In this document: positions 34,225-43,712 of the stretch, piece by piece | Layout of the letters: every line of letters starts with the position of its first letter | Position numbering within the stretch: position 1 is the first letter of the stretch | From: M3007 sp041392625 | GTDB lineage: Bacteria > Bacteroidota > Bacteroidia > Chitinophagales > Saprospiraceae | Assembly: GCA_041392625.1 (NCBI GenBank) | Contig: JAWKLR010000005.1 | Location: 1-64,000 of the forward strand | Reading direction: 5' to 3' | Length of the DNA: 64,000 nucleotides | The notes under the pieces: generated by a model | Told to the model about the DNA's origin: nothing | The model's input: only the letters and a program-made list of their open reading frames with translations | The model's database searches: none | Position numbers and translations under genes: made by a program

Positions 34225-34971
34225 CTAGGCAATTTCCGAAGCGTACACAGCGGCACCAATAATGCCGGCATTGTTTAGCAATTGTGCCGGAACAACCGGA
34301 CAGTTGGGATTCAGGTGTTGTTTGTAACTGTCAAACAGTTTGCTTTCGCCGCCACCTAAAATGAACAGATCGGGGGAGAGGATGCGCTCCAGGTGGTGTA
34401 GGTAGTCGTTGAATCGGCGAGCCCATTCCTTGCGGCTGATTTTCAGGCGTTCCCGGGCTCCGGAGGAGCAGTAGGCTTCGGCCGGTTTTTTATTTTTCCA
34501 GATTACATGTCCGAATTCAGTATTGGGAATCAATTCGCCTTTATAGAACATGGCGGTTCCAATACCGGTACCAATGGTAATGAGCAGTACGAGTCCCATG
34601 TTGTCTTTGCCGGCCCCGAAACGCATTTCCGCCAAGCCGGCAGCGTCGGCATCGTTGGTGGCATACACCGTACTTCCTTTAGCGGATTTAGAGAATGCTT
34701 CTTCAATGCTGGTATTGATCCAACTGCTGTGGATATTGGATGCGGTAAGTGCACGCCCATCTTTGACAATGGCGGGAAATCCGCAGCCAATCAAGCCTTT
34801 ATAATTGAAAAACTCTGTTATTTCTCGGATGGCTCCACCCACTGCTTTGGGGGTGGCCGGTTTGGGAGTAGGTACCCGAAATCGTTCGCCGGAAAGGCTT
34901 CCTTTTTTCAAATCAACTAAAGCGCCCTTTACTCCTGAGCCGCCCACATCAATACCGAGAATTTTAGACAT
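34225..34971 (-). CDS. ppgK: Polyphosphate glucokinase (ROK family)
   Basis: A 248-residue ROK-family kinase. It has ILGIDVGGSGVKGALVD (phosphate 1), the FPAIVKDG/ASNIHSSW sugar site, NDADAAGLAEMRFGAG and LLITIGTGIGTAMFYKG. Length and motifs fit the polyphosphate-glucose phosphotransferase branch rather than larger ROK repressors. It phosphorylates glucose with polyphosphate. The 96-bp gap to pdxA carries a REP-like repeat. It is convergent with tatC. Confidence 0.85.
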   Translation of the reverse strand: MSKILGIDVGGSGVKGALVDLKKGSLSGERFRVPTPKPATPKAVGGAIREITEFFNYKGLIGCGFPAIVKDGRALTASNIHSSWINTSIEEAFSKSAKGSTVYATNDADAAGLAEMRFGAGKDNMGLVLLITIGTGIGTAMFYKGELIPNTEFGHVIWKNKKPAEAYCSSGARERLKISRKEWARRFNDYLHHLERILSPDLFILGGGESKLFDSYKQHLNPNCPVVPAQLLNNAGIIGAAVYASEIA

Positions 34972-35034
34972 GTTTATTTTATTAAAATCAGGATGTTTTC
35001 TTTTGGGGATGTTAGACGCGGATTTTTTTGGGTG

Positions 35035-35064
35035 TTAGACGCGAGGCATCGCGTCTCTACGGGG
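35035..35064 (+). repeat. REP-like palindromic repeat, copy 1
   Basis: 30 bp identical to the reverse complement of 42201-42230. Its core is an AGACGCGA/TCGCGTCT hairpin (35037-35056) with a GGCA loop, followed by CTACGGGG. A partial copy (TTAGACGCG) lies just upstream at 35012-35020. It lies between pdxA and ppgK and is probably an interspersed extragenic palindromic element. Confidence 0.75.
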
Positions 35065-35067
35065 GGA

Positions 35068-36162
35068 TTAATCGCCTGGTACTTCTTCGATTTCTTCGTC
35101 GTCGCCGGTTTCACTTTGCAGCGCACGTTGTTTTCTGCGTTCGAGCGAATCTTCGTGCATTTCCAGGTAATTGTTCTGGTTGCCAACGATATCTGCTGCG
35201 AGGTAGAGGGCTTTGATAAATGAACGAGGATCGGCTTCGCCTTTACCGGCGATATCGTATGCTGTTCCGTGGTCGGGTGAAGTCCGGACAATAGGAAGAC
35301 CAGCTGTGTAGTTTACACCTGCACCAAACGACAAGGCTTTGAATGGTACCAGCCCCTGGTCGTGATACATGGCCAGAATGCCATCGTATTTTTTGAATTG
35401 CGCCGAGCCAAAAAATCCATCTGCAGGGAACGGACCAAATGCCAGGATGCCTTTTTCTTTTGCCTGCTCAATTGCAGGACGGATGTGCTCAGCTTCTTCA
35501 GAGCCGATTGCACCTTCGTCGCCGGCGTGTGGGTTGAGGCCCAGCACGGCAATGGTTGGCTTTTCAATTCCAAAATCCACTTTCAGGGTTTCGGAAAAAA
35601 TGATCAGCTTTTTGAGAATCAGGTCTTTGTTGATGGCCGGAGCAACCTTGGCAACTGGGAGGTGGTTGGTAGCCAATCCAACCCGCAGGTCATCACTCAC
35701 CATCAGCATCAGGGAATGGGGTGCATTGAATTCGGCGCTTATAAACTCGGTGTGTCCGGGATATTTAAACCCGGCGAGCTGCATGGCTTTTTTATTGATG
35801 GGTGCAGTGATAAGTGCATCCAGGTTTTCGTCCTGCAAATCTTTCACGGCTTTTTCCAAGGCCATTTTAGCGCAATTGCCACCTACATCGCTGGGTTTTC
35901 CCAGGGTGATGTTGACATTATCCTGCCAGCAATTGATGATGTTCACTTTCCCGGCCTGTGCCTCCTGTGGAGTTTGGATGGTATTGAACAGGATGTTTTC
36001 TTCGGTGATGATATTTTTGTGGTAGGCTGCCACTTTGGTGCTGCCATAAACAACCAACTTGTGTTTGTTGCCAGCATTTTTCATGGCAATGGCTTTGAGG
36101 ATGACCTCAAGTCCGATGCCGTTTATATCGCCACAGGTAATTCCTATTGTGATTGTACTCAT
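35068..36162 (-). CDS. pdxA: 4-hydroxythreonine-4-phosphate dehydrogenase
   Basis: A 364-residue protein of normal length. It has GITCGDINGIGLEVILKA, the PINKKAMQLAG block, GHTEF (metal His), and MYHDQGLVPFKAL with SPDHGTAYDIAGKGEA supplying the other metal ligands. It oxidises 4-phosphohydroxy-L-threonine in the DXP-dependent pyridoxal phosphate pathway. An unusual C-terminal tail of about 25 residues is rich in Glu/Asp (ETGDDEEIEEVPGD). Single gene; the PdxJ partner is not in the window. Confidence 0.94.
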   Translation of the reverse strand: MSTITIGITCGDINGIGLEVILKAIAMKNAGNKHKLVVYGSTKVAAYHKNIITEENILFNTIQTPQEAQAGKVNIINCWQDNVNITLGKPSDVGGNCAKMALEKAVKDLQDENLDALITAPINKKAMQLAGFKYPGHTEFISAEFNAPHSLMLMVSDDLRVGLATNHLPVAKVAPAINKDLILKKLIIFSETLKVDFGIEKPTIAVLGLNPHAGDEGAIGSEEAEHIRPAIEQAKEKGILAFGPFPADGFFGSAQFKKYDGILAMYHDQGLVPFKALSFGAGVNYTAGLPIVRTSPDHGTAYDIAGKGEADPRSFIKALYLAADIVGNQNNYLEMHEDSLERRKQRALQSETGDDEEIEEVPGD

Positions 36163-36257
36163 GTTTGTTATCGTGTATTTCGGGTTCTTCCAGCGTTTGC
36201 CTTGGTAATAAAAGCAAAAAAGAACAAACGCCGGCTATTTGTCAACGCTCAATGCGA

Positions 36258-37697
36258 TTAGTAATTGTTTTTTAAAAAATGGTAGAGCAGGCGTACCCCA
36301 ACACCGGTTCCTTCTTTGGGTCGGTAGGTTTTGGCTTGCCGCAAAAATGCAACACCGGCAATATCCAAATGCAGCCATGGGTAATCGGTAAAATGCTCTA
36401 AAAACTTGGCAGCTGTAATCATTCCTGCATTTCCGGAACCCAGGTTTTTCAAGTCGGCAGTATTGCTTTTGAGTTCTTCGCCGTATTCGCGGAAAAGCGG
36501 AAATTCCACCAGACGCTCATAGGTATCCATGCCTGCCTGCTCGAATTGGCTTTTGATTTCCTTGTCGGCAGTTCCCATATAGCAGATCGCCTGATTGCCC
36601 AGTGCACGGACGGCGGCCCCGGTAAGGGTAGCCAGGTCGATTACCAATTCCGGTTTGTATTTTTTCGCGTAGTGGAGAGCGTCCGCCAGAATGAGTCGGC
36701 CTTCCGCATCGGTGTTTACTACTTCCACAGTCGTGCCGGAGTACATGGTGATGATATCGCCAGGTGCAACGGCGCGTTCGTTGACGGCATTGTCGGTAAT
36801 CGGGATGAGGCCAATTACATGCAACGGAAGTTTATTCACTGACAAGGCGGCCATGGCACCAACTACCGCGGCGGCACCGCCCATATCGCATTTCATCAGC
36901 TCCATGCCTTCCGGCGATTTAAGGCTCAGGCCGCCGGTATCATATACCACACCTTTTCCTACCAGGATAATGGGTGCTGTATTTTTTGCCTGCTCTGGTT
37001 TCCACTCCAGAATTGCAAATCGCGGAGGGAATGCACTGGCTTTGTTGACAGCCAGAAGGCCGCCCATTTTGAGCGACTCAATTTTTTCTTTTTCCAGCAA
37101 ATCAACAGAAAAGCCAAACCGCTCACCGGCTTGTTCAATTTCTTTTGCAAACTGTACCGAGTTGAGAAAAATCTGCGGTTCGTTCACCATATCGCGGGCG
37201 AAGCAAACGGCAGAAACCAATCCGTTCAACTCGTCGATAGATTCGGCGCTATACCCTGGGCCGGAAACCGTGATGGAATCCAAGGGCAGTTCTTTCTTGC
37301 TGGCGTCGGTAAAATATTTTCCAAAAACATAGGCAGTAAGGGCCAGACCTTCGGCAAAAGCGTAGGCTTTGGCAGCCTCAACCTGGGGTGCATGCACTGC
37401 AATGTTTTTTACCTTGTATTGCTTGAGGAGCGGGAGCATTTTACTCCCTTTTTGCCGGAGGTCTTCCAGGTAGTCTGCATCGACCGTTCGATTTTTCAAA
37501 ATGCGCAGCCAGACAATGCCATCAATGCGTGGCAGGCAGGCAACCTGCAAACCTTTTTCAGCTGCATCGCGGGCGATGGTCAATTCCGTTTCAGAGAGGA
37601 AGGGCTGTAGCGCGTCCAGTCCGTTTTTTTCAATCAAGAAAATACAGGATCCGGATGTCGGGGCGTCGGGGCTATATGTGAGAGTCGAGTGGTTCAC
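36258..37697 (-). CDS. pepA: Leucyl aminopeptidase (M17)
   Basis: A 479-residue M17 peptidase. The metal sites are VGKGVVYDTGGLSLKS (Lys and Asp), MKCDMGGAAAVVGAM (Asp) and NTDAEGRLILADAL (Asp, Glu, Arg). The C-terminal GNAGMITAAKFLEHF and HLDIAGVAF blocks are diagnostic. It removes N-terminal residues from peptides, with two divalent metals. Cytoplasmic. The N-terminal ~150 residues are divergent, as in this family. Single gene with the 584-bp upstream region described separately. Confidence 0.93.
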   Translation of the reverse strand: MNHSTLTYSPDAPTSGSCIFLIEKNGLDALQPFLSETELTIARDAAEKGLQVACLPRIDGIVWLRILKNRTVDADYLEDLRQKGSKMLPLLKQYKVKNIAVHAPQVEAAKAYAFAEGLALTAYVFGKYFTDASKKELPLDSITVSGPGYSAESIDELNGLVSAVCFARDMVNEPQIFLNSVQFAKEIEQAGERFGFSVDLLEKEKIESLKMGGLLAVNKASAFPPRFAILEWKPEQAKNTAPIILVGKGVVYDTGGLSLKSPEGMELMKCDMGGAAAVVGAMAALSVNKLPLHVIGLIPITDNAVNERAVAPGDIITMYSGTTVEVVNTDAEGRLILADALHYAKKYKPELVIDLATLTGAAVRALGNQAICYMGTADKEIKSQFEQAGMDTYERLVEFPLFREYGEELKSNTADLKNLGSGNAGMITAAKFLEHFTDYPWLHLDIAGVAFLRQAKTYRPKEGTGVGVRLLYHFLKNNY

Positions 37698-37901
37698 GTT
37701 TTGCTACTATTCATCTGAACCGGCATGTTCATCCAGAACCTGAATGCCAGTTCATTTTCAAAAAAGAATGCAAAGTTAGCATTTCGGTACCAATTCCCGA
37801 TCAAGAACTTGTATCGTATTTTGGTTTGTGGTTCACCTAGATTCTGAAATGCCCTAAAAGAGGTGCATACAAGGCAAGAAGCCTCCTTGTTTGGCTTATT
37901 C

Positions 37902-37930
37902 TTGACTTGTTGAAACAGAATTTATATTTG
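37902..37930 (+). promoter_or_regulatory. Bacteroidota-type promoter in the pepA-fabH gap
   Basis: TTG at 37902-37904, an 18-bp spacer and TATATTTG at 37923-37930. Only very short reading frames (7 and 9 codons, the second MKGFVVYKI) follow before the fabH leader, so a small RNA or a long leader is possible. A further TAGCTTTG at 38041-38048 could be the true fabH promoter. Confidence 0.45.
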
Positions 37931-38069
37931 GAAAGACAGCGTAGATGCAAACAAAAAGAAAGAAATGAAGGGATTTGTTGTTTATAAAATTTGAAAATCA
38001 ATTGCATTCACATTTATTTTTTAAATCGGAATAAAGCAGCTAGCTTTGCGCCAATCCGGTAACTGGTTT

Positions 38070-38268
38070 AATCCCATTTTTTCAACGCTAAAAAAACGGG
38101 ATTTTGCGAGCTGCCACAGCTCTTACCATTTAGCCCAAAGTCGTGTTATAACCAAACAGACTCATGCGTCTGAGAAGTACTGCATGCTTGCAGTGGGCTA
38201 CCTTGCTTGCTATAAGATTTGCCACTTTGTTGTGAGTTTGTGATTTATCATTCTTCCTTCCGGGGAAG
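38070..38268 (+). ncRNA. Hairpin-rich region upstream of fabH, possible structured leader RNA
   Basis: Five candidate hairpins in ~200 nt: 38070-38103 (AATCCC/GGGATT with inner T6/A6), 38108-38122 (GAGCTG/CAGCTC), 38157-38172 (CAGAC/GTCTG), 38179-38194 (ACTGCA/TGCAGT) and 38257-38268 (CTTCC/GGAAG). The last ends 13 bp before the fabH ATG. It could be a cis-regulatory leader or a small RNA. I cannot match it to a named riboswitch. The rest of the 37698-38069 gap shows nothing besides the promoter. Confidence 0.35.
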
Positions 38269-38281
38269 TAAACGCCCGCTT

Positions 38282-39256
38282 ATGTCTTATGCTCGCATCA
38301 CGGCCATTGGTTCCTATGCTCCGGAACGCCTGGCTGACAACGCCTATTTTGAATCCATCGTAGAAACATCAGATGAGTGGATCCAGTCCCGAACCGGAAT
38401 TAAGAAACGGTATTTTTCAGCAGAAAATGAATACACCAGCGATCTGTGTGTAGCTGCAGCAAAAAACCTGGCTGAGGGATATGGAAAAGACCTTTCGGAT
38501 GTCGATATGATTTTGGTGGCTTCCGTAACACCCGATCAGATCATGCCAAGCATTGCCACGCAAGTGCAATTCAAACTCGGACTGGAAAACACGGGCGCCC
38601 TCGATGTGAATGCCGCTTGTGCCGGATTTGGATACGGGATGGTGCTCGCTCAAGGACTCATTGCTGCCGGTTCACACAAAAAAATTCTGGTAATCGGTGG
38701 TGAAACCCTCTCCAAGGTAACCGATTACAGCGACCGGACGACTTGTGTACTTTTTGGTGATGCCGCCGGAGCTGTGCTGATTGAACCATCTGATACCCAA
38801 TGCTTTTTCAGCAACATCACGGGTGCTGAAGGTTCGGGCGGACAAGACTTGTACATGACCTCCAAACACGACTGCATAAACGGTGAAACGGTGAATGCAA
38901 ATGGTATGATTCACCAAAACGGTCGCCGCGTTTTCAAATGGGCGGTGACCACCATGCCGGTAAAAATCCGCGAAATGCTTGCGAAGGCAAATATGGATAT
39001 TAAGGACATCGACTGGCTGATTCCGCACAGTGCCAACATGCGTATTTTGGAGGTGATTGCCAATAATCTGGAGTTTCCAATGGAGCGCGTACTCGAAAGC
39101 ATTGTCAATTTTGGAAATACTTCATCCGCAACCATTCCGATGGCCTTGCACCAGGGTGTGAAAAATGGCCAGGTGAAAAAAGGAGATAAAATGGTGTTGA
39201 TGGGATTCGGCGGTGGCCTGGCCTATGCCGGGGTTGTGCTGCAATGGGATTTGTAG
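38282..39256 (+). CDS. fabH: Beta-ketoacyl-ACP synthase III
   Basis: A 324-residue condensing enzyme of normal length. The catalytic triad is C113 (DVNAACAGFGYG), H249 (LIPHSANMR) and N279 (NFGNTSSATIP), matching E. coli C112/H244/N274. It condenses an acyl-CoA with malonyl-ACP to start fatty acid synthesis. The frame opens at 38219, but MSYARITAIGS at 38282 is the family start. The leader is hairpin-rich. It is followed by polA in the same direction 129 bp away, where a second promoter is seen. Confidence 0.95.
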   Translation: MSYARITAIGSYAPERLADNAYFESIVETSDEWIQSRTGIKKRYFSAENEYTSDLCVAAAKNLAEGYGKDLSDVDMILVASVTPDQIMPSIATQVQFKLGLENTGALDVNAACAGFGYGMVLAQGLIAAGSHKKILVIGGETLSKVTDYSDRTTCVLFGDAAGAVLIEPSDTQCFFSNITGAEGSGGQDLYMTSKHDCINGETVNANGMIHQNGRRVFKWAVTTMPVKIREMLAKANMDIKDIDWLIPHSANMRILEVIANNLEFPMERVLESIVNFGNTSSATIPMALHQGVKNGQVKKGDKMVLMGFGGGLAYAGVVLQWDL

Positions 39257-39356
39257 AACAACGTATGTAGTGAACACCTGATTTTTCGATTAATTTTTCC
39301 GGGAAATCAGGTGTTCATTCCGGCTTGGTATTGCATGCCAACTCCTCCGGGTTTCC

Positions 39357-39364
39357 TATCTTTG
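39357..39364 (+). promoter_or_regulatory. -7 box of the polA promoter
   Basis: TATCTTTG matches TAnnTTTG exactly, 20 nt upstream of the polA ATG. The -33 element is unclear (TTG at 39331, with a longer-than-usual spacer of 23). Confidence 0.45.
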
Positions 39365-39384
39365 ACCAAAATAGAAACTCCGGC

Positions 39385-42195
39385 ATGTCAAAAAAACTTT
39401 TCCTTCTCGATGGTCACGCCCTGATTTACCGGGCGCACTACGCTTTCATTACCCGTCCGCTCATGAACACCAAGGGCTGGAATATTTCCGCTATTCACGG
39501 GTTTATGCGGACCCTCTGGGAAATGATGAAATCTGAAAAGCCAACCCACCTGGCTGTGGTATTTGATCCACCCACGAAGACGTTTCGACATGAAAAATTT
39601 GAAGACTACAAAGCCAATCGGGATGCTCAGCCGGAAGACATCACCCTGGCTATTCCATGGGTAAAAAAGATTGTGCAGGCCATGAATATTCCGGTCATCA
39701 TCATCGACCACTACGAAGCAGATGATGTGATTGGTACGCTGGCAAAACAAGCGGGCCAGTCGGGCTATGAGGTGTATATGGTAACTCCGGATAAAGACTA
39801 TGGCCAACTCGTAGACAAAAACATTTTTCTCTACAAACCCGGCCGGCAGGGTGGGGAAGTGGAAATCATGGGGGAGAAGGAAATTTGTGAAAAATGGGGA
39901 ATCGATCGGGTCGATCAGGTGATTGATATGCTGGGCCTGATGGGCGATTCCGTCGACAACATTCCCGGCCTCCCCGGCATCGGCGAAAAAACAGCAGCCA
40001 AACTGCTTGCCGAATTTGGATCAATCGAAAACCTGCTGGAAAACACCGATCAGCTCAAAGGCAAACAAAAAGAGAAGGTAGAGGAAAATAAGGATAAAGC
40101 GGTTTTGTCGAAATGGCTGGCTACCATTGATACCCAGGTACCCAATGTCCAATTCCACGATAAAGAATTTGAGATTGAACCCTTCAACAAGGAGGAACTC
40201 ACTGAAATTTTCAAGGAGCTGGAAATTCGTCGGTTGGCAATGGATATCCTCGGCGAGAGCTCCGCTCCGGCGGCAGCAACAAAACCCGCAGCCGCTTCTG
40301 GTGCCGGCCAACAGGGTTCGCTTTTTTCAACCGACCAAATGCCGGTGGCGGAACCGAGCCAAACCGGACCAGCCAACAACATTGAGAATACCAAACACGA
40401 GTACCGCCTGGCCGATAGCGAGGCGAGCCGACAGGCCTTGCTGGATATTTTGCTGAAGGCGGATGCAGTAAGCTACGATTCAGAAACAACGGCGCTTGAG
40501 GCGACTCAGGCAGAGCTGGTTGGTTTTTCTTTTAGCATAAAAGCCCACGAAGGCTGGTATGTGCCGGTGCCGGCAGATCAGGATGAAACCCAGAAAATTG
40601 TGGATTTTTTCCGCCCGTTTTTTGAGAATAAAAACATTCTGAAAATCGGACAAAACATCAAGTACGATGCCATTGTACTAAAAAATTACGGGGTCGAACT
40701 GGCCGAACCGTATTGGGATACTATGATCGCCCATTACCTGCTTTCACCCGAGCTGCGCCACAACATGAACTACATGGCTGCAACTTGCCTGGATTACGAG
40801 CCGGTAAAAATTGAGACCTTGATTGGGAAAAAAGGACCCAAGCAGGGCAACATGCGGGATGTGCCGATCGACCAGGTTACAGAATATGCCACAGAGGATT
40901 CAGACATCACGTACCAGCTACATCAGTTTCTTAAGCCTAAACTGGAAGATGGTGGAGAAAACCTGGTCAAGTTGTTTGAAGAAGTTGAAATTCCGCTGGT
41001 GCGGGTGCTGGCAGGAATTGAGCACGCTGGGGTTCGGATTGATCCGAATTTTTTGAAAAAATACTCGGATGAGCTGGCTCACCAAACCCGGGAACTGGAA
41101 GAAAAAATCCTGGAAACTACGGGATTCACATTCAATGTTGCAAGCCCTAAGCAGGTTGGCGAGGTGTTGTTTGAGCGGATGAAAATTCCATATTCCGGTC
41201 GGAAAATGAAAAGCGGCCAATACTCTACGGATGAGGAAGTGCTGAGCAACCTGGAAGCGGAATATCCGATTGCGGGCGATATATTGCGCCACCGGGCTTT
41301 GATGAAACTAAAGTCGACCTATGTGGATGCACTGCCCGCTTTGATCAACCCCAAAACAGGTCGGGTGCACTCTTCGTTCAACCAGACGATTGCAGCTACC
41401 GGGCGTTTGAGCTCGCAGAATCCGAATTTACAAAACATACCCATTCGCACGCCGGAAGGCCGGAAAGTTCGCGAAGCATTTATCCCCCGCGATGCGGACC
41501 ATGTCTTGGTGTCGGCCGACTACTCCCAGATTGAATTGCGTTTGATTGCAGAAATCAGCAATGAAACCGCCATGTTGGAAGCATTCCAGCAGGGCTTGGA
41601 TATCCACACGGCCACTGCGGCCAAAGTATTCGGGGTGGATATTGATGCCGTTACATCCGACCAGCGACGGGCGGCCAAAACGGTCAACTTTTCAATCATC
41701 TACGGGGCTGGGGCAACCAACCTCAGCAACCAGCTGGGAATCAAGCGGGCGGAAGCCAAGGAAATTATTGAAAACTATTTCAAGCAATATCAGGGCTTAA
41801 AAAGCTACATGGATACCACGGTGGAGTTTGCCCGAAAAAATGGATATGTTGAAACGCTGATGGGACGGCGTCGGTACCTTCGGGATATTGATTCCCGAAA
41901 CGGGATGGCCCGTTCGATGGCAGAGCGGATGGCAATAAATACACCCATTCAGGGAACAGCAGCAGATCTGATCAAGGTTGCGATGATTGAAATTTACCAT
42001 GCCATGGAAGAAGCCCAATTCCGTTCCCGGATGATTTTGCAGGTGCATGATGAATTGGTCTTTGATGTACACAAAGATGAATTGGAAGCGATCAAGCCAA
42101 TCATAATGGATAATATGCGGAATGCCATTCCGGGGTTAAAGGTGCCAATATTGGTGGAAATGGGAATCGGCCAAACCTGGCTGGAAGCCCATTAA
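39385..42195 (+). CDS. polA: DNA polymerase I
   Basis: A 936-residue family A polymerase with all three domains. The 5'-3' exonuclease comes first (KKLFLLDGHALIYRAHYAF, DDVIGTLA, DKDYGQLV, GDSVDNIPGLPGIGEKTA). An intact proofreading exonuclease follows (YDSETTALEA with Asp/Glu, GQNIKYDAIVLKNYG, YATEDSDITYQL). The polymerase domain has the ADYSQIELRLIAEIS motif A and QVHDELVFDV motif C, with RRAAKTVNFSIIYG in the finger. The frame opens at 39325, but the ATG at 39385 (MSKKLFLLDG) is the start. It acts in Okazaki fragment processing and repair. The 3' flank carries a REP-like element. Confidence 0.97.
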   Translation: MSKKLFLLDGHALIYRAHYAFITRPLMNTKGWNISAIHGFMRTLWEMMKSEKPTHLAVVFDPPTKTFRHEKFEDYKANRDAQPEDITLAIPWVKKIVQAMNIPVIIIDHYEADDVIGTLAKQAGQSGYEVYMVTPDKDYGQLVDKNIFLYKPGRQGGEVEIMGEKEICEKWGIDRVDQVIDMLGLMGDSVDNIPGLPGIGEKTAAKLLAEFGSIENLLENTDQLKGKQKEKVEENKDKAVLSKWLATIDTQVPNVQFHDKEFEIEPFNKEELTEIFKELEIRRLAMDILGESSAPAAATKPAAASGAGQQGSLFSTDQMPVAEPSQTGPANNIENTKHEYRLADSEASRQALLDILLKADAVSYDSETTALEATQAELVGFSFSIKAHEGWYVPVPADQDETQKIVDFFRPFFENKNILKIGQNIKYDAIVLKNYGVELAEPYWDTMIAHYLLSPELRHNMNYMAATCLDYEPVKIETLIGKKGPKQGNMRDVPIDQVTEYATEDSDITYQLHQFLKPKLEDGGENLVKLFEEVEIPLVRVLAGIEHAGVRIDPNFLKKYSDELAHQTRELEEKILETTGFTFNVASPKQVGEVLFERMKIPYSGRKMKSGQYSTDEEVLSNLEAEYPIAGDILRHRALMKLKSTYVDALPALINPKTGRVHSSFNQTIAATGRLSSQNPNLQNIPIRTPEGRKVREAFIPRDADHVLVSADYSQIELRLIAEISNETAMLEAFQQGLDIHTATAAKVFGVDIDAVTSDQRRAAKTVNFSIIYGAGATNLSNQLGIKRAEAKEIIENYFKQYQGLKSYMDTTVEFARKNGYVETLMGRRRYLRDIDSRNGMARSMAERMAINTPIQGTAADLIKVAMIEIYHAMEEAQFRSRMILQVHDELVFDVHKDELEAIKPIIMDNMRNAIPGLKVPILVEMGIGQTWLEAH

Positions 42196-42200
42196 CCCCA

Positions 42201-42230
42201 CCCCGTAGAGACGCGATGCCTCGCGTCTAA
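42201..42230 (-). repeat. REP-like palindromic repeat, copy 2
   Basis: Exact reverse complement of 35035-35064 (30 bp). The hairpin is at 42209-42228. It lies just after the polA stop and before the convergent hemA stop, so it may also serve as a terminator. Confidence 0.75.
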
Positions 42231-42308
42231 TACCCCAAAAAGAAAACACCCTCAAAAGGAAATAATACACCCTTGAAAAGGAATTACCCAAAATCCCGCC
42301 GCAAAAAA

Positions 42309-43565
42309 TCATTCTGAAACCGAAGAAGCTACATTCCGGGCAGAGTGCAGCGCAATATTCTTGACAGTTTTCATCGGGATTGCGATGCATTTCTTTTCCA
42401 TATAGCCCAGCATGCGCAGCACCAATTCCTGTGCTTCGGAGTCCAGTTGTGCAAACTCTTTACCGAAGACCTCGTTCACAGCCCGGTGTTTTACTTCGGC
42501 TACTTCCTGTGGAATGTGTGAAAGGGATCGTTCTACCTGACGTTCGTGCCACATATGCCGGAACTGAAACAGACTTTGCGTGATAAGTTCGGCGGCTTTT
42601 TCCCGTTCGATTTCCCGATGCGACAAGTTTTCTTCCGCGATGTGTCGAAGACCTTCCACGTGAATGTAGTTTACAGGAAAAATATCGGGAATGGTGGCTT
42701 CCACATTGTTTGGAACGGCGAGATCGACCAGGATTTTGGAATCCTGGTCTCCGGCCAGCAATTGGGCATACCGTTGAGGCGTAATGATGGGTTCTACTGA
42801 ACCGGTGCACACAATGAGCACATCGAAGCCTTCTGAGTAGTGGTCGATTGCATCGAGCGGAAGGGCTTTCCCATCCAGGAAGGTGGCGATGGCTTCCGCT
42901 TTATCCAGGCTCCGGTTGAAGACGGTGGCGTTTCGATAGCCGTATTTATCCAGGAATTTTGCGACCAGTGCATTGGTTTGGCCGGCACCAACGAGCAAAA
43001 TCCGATCGTTTTTTTGGATGCCTGCTTGTTGTAGTTTTTGAAAAGCAAGGGCTACAATAGAAAGGGCTTTTTCGCCAATGCCCGTATTGGAGTAAATGTA
43101 TTTGGCTGTTTCTACCGTGTAGCGCATAAGGAGCCGGAGGTGGTCGCCGCAAAGCTGCCAATCTCGACTTTTGTTGTATGCATCCCGAATTTGACGGATA
43201 ATTTCACGCTCGCCAACGACCAGACTGTCCATCGACGCGGCAACTTCAACAAAATGCCGGATAGCATCAGTTCCGTGGAGCACCCGAAGCGATTGAGCAA
43301 GCTGTAGTTGTTCTGCTTCAGATAGATCGGGACGGATATTCTGAACCAGTTGAAATGCTGCAGCGGGGTTGTCCGGGCCGCTTTGGTAATACAGAAACAG
43401 GACGCGGTTGCAGGTGCCTAGGTACATGAGTTCTTCCCAGCCGAGCTCATCGCGCAGTTGGCGGAGGGTAAATTCGGGTGCGTCGGTTCGAACGACCAAC
43501 TGTCCAAGTGTTTCCAGTGAAACATCCCGGTGTGTAAAAGTGAGAATATGATAACCGTCTAACAT
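42309..43565 (-). CDS. hemA: Glutamyl-tRNA reductase
   Basis: A 418-residue GluTR. The catalytic Cys is in MYLGTCNRVLFLYY, DSLVVGEREIIRQIRDAY is the tRNA/GSA block, and RILLVGAGQTNALVAKFL is the NADPH Rossmann motif. The C-terminal dimerisation helices are present. It makes glutamate-1-semialdehyde for tetrapyrrole synthesis. The start ATG at 43565 gives a full domain. Converges on polA. The 147-bp gap upstream is shared with the divergent EamA gene. Confidence 0.94.
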   Translation of the reverse strand: MLDGYHILTFTHRDVSLETLGQLVVRTDAPEFTLRQLRDELGWEELMYLGTCNRVLFLYYQSGPDNPAAAFQLVQNIRPDLSEAEQLQLAQSLRVLHGTDAIRHFVEVAASMDSLVVGEREIIRQIRDAYNKSRDWQLCGDHLRLLMRYTVETAKYIYSNTGIGEKALSIVALAFQKLQQAGIQKNDRILLVGAGQTNALVAKFLDKYGYRNATVFNRSLDKAEAIATFLDGKALPLDAIDHYSEGFDVLIVCTGSVEPIITPQRYAQLLAGDQDSKILVDLAVPNNVEATIPDIFPVNYIHVEGLRHIAEENLSHREIEREKAAELITQSLFQFRHMWHERQVERSLSHIPQEVAEVKHRAVNEVFGKEFAQLDSEAQELVLRMLGYMEKKCIAIPMKTVKNIALHSARNVASSVSE

Positions 43566-43700
43566 GGGTAGTTGTTGAAGTCGAACCTGTACATGTAGTA
43601 CTAAACGTCACAAAAGTAGGTGGCGCGCATATTTGTTCTGTCATATCCTTGTCAATGCTTGGGGTGATAAATATTTGGATAAATTCTAAACAAAGAATCT

Positions 43701-43708
43701 ACCTTTGC
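43701..43708 (+). promoter_or_regulatory. -7 box unusually close to the EamA start codon
   Basis: TACCTTTG fits TAnnTTTG and ends only 4 bp before the ATG at 43713. TTTG at 43674-43677 is the candidate -33, with a 23-bp spacer. If used, the transcript would be leaderless or nearly so. Confidence 0.4.
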
Positions 43709-43712
43709 CGGG

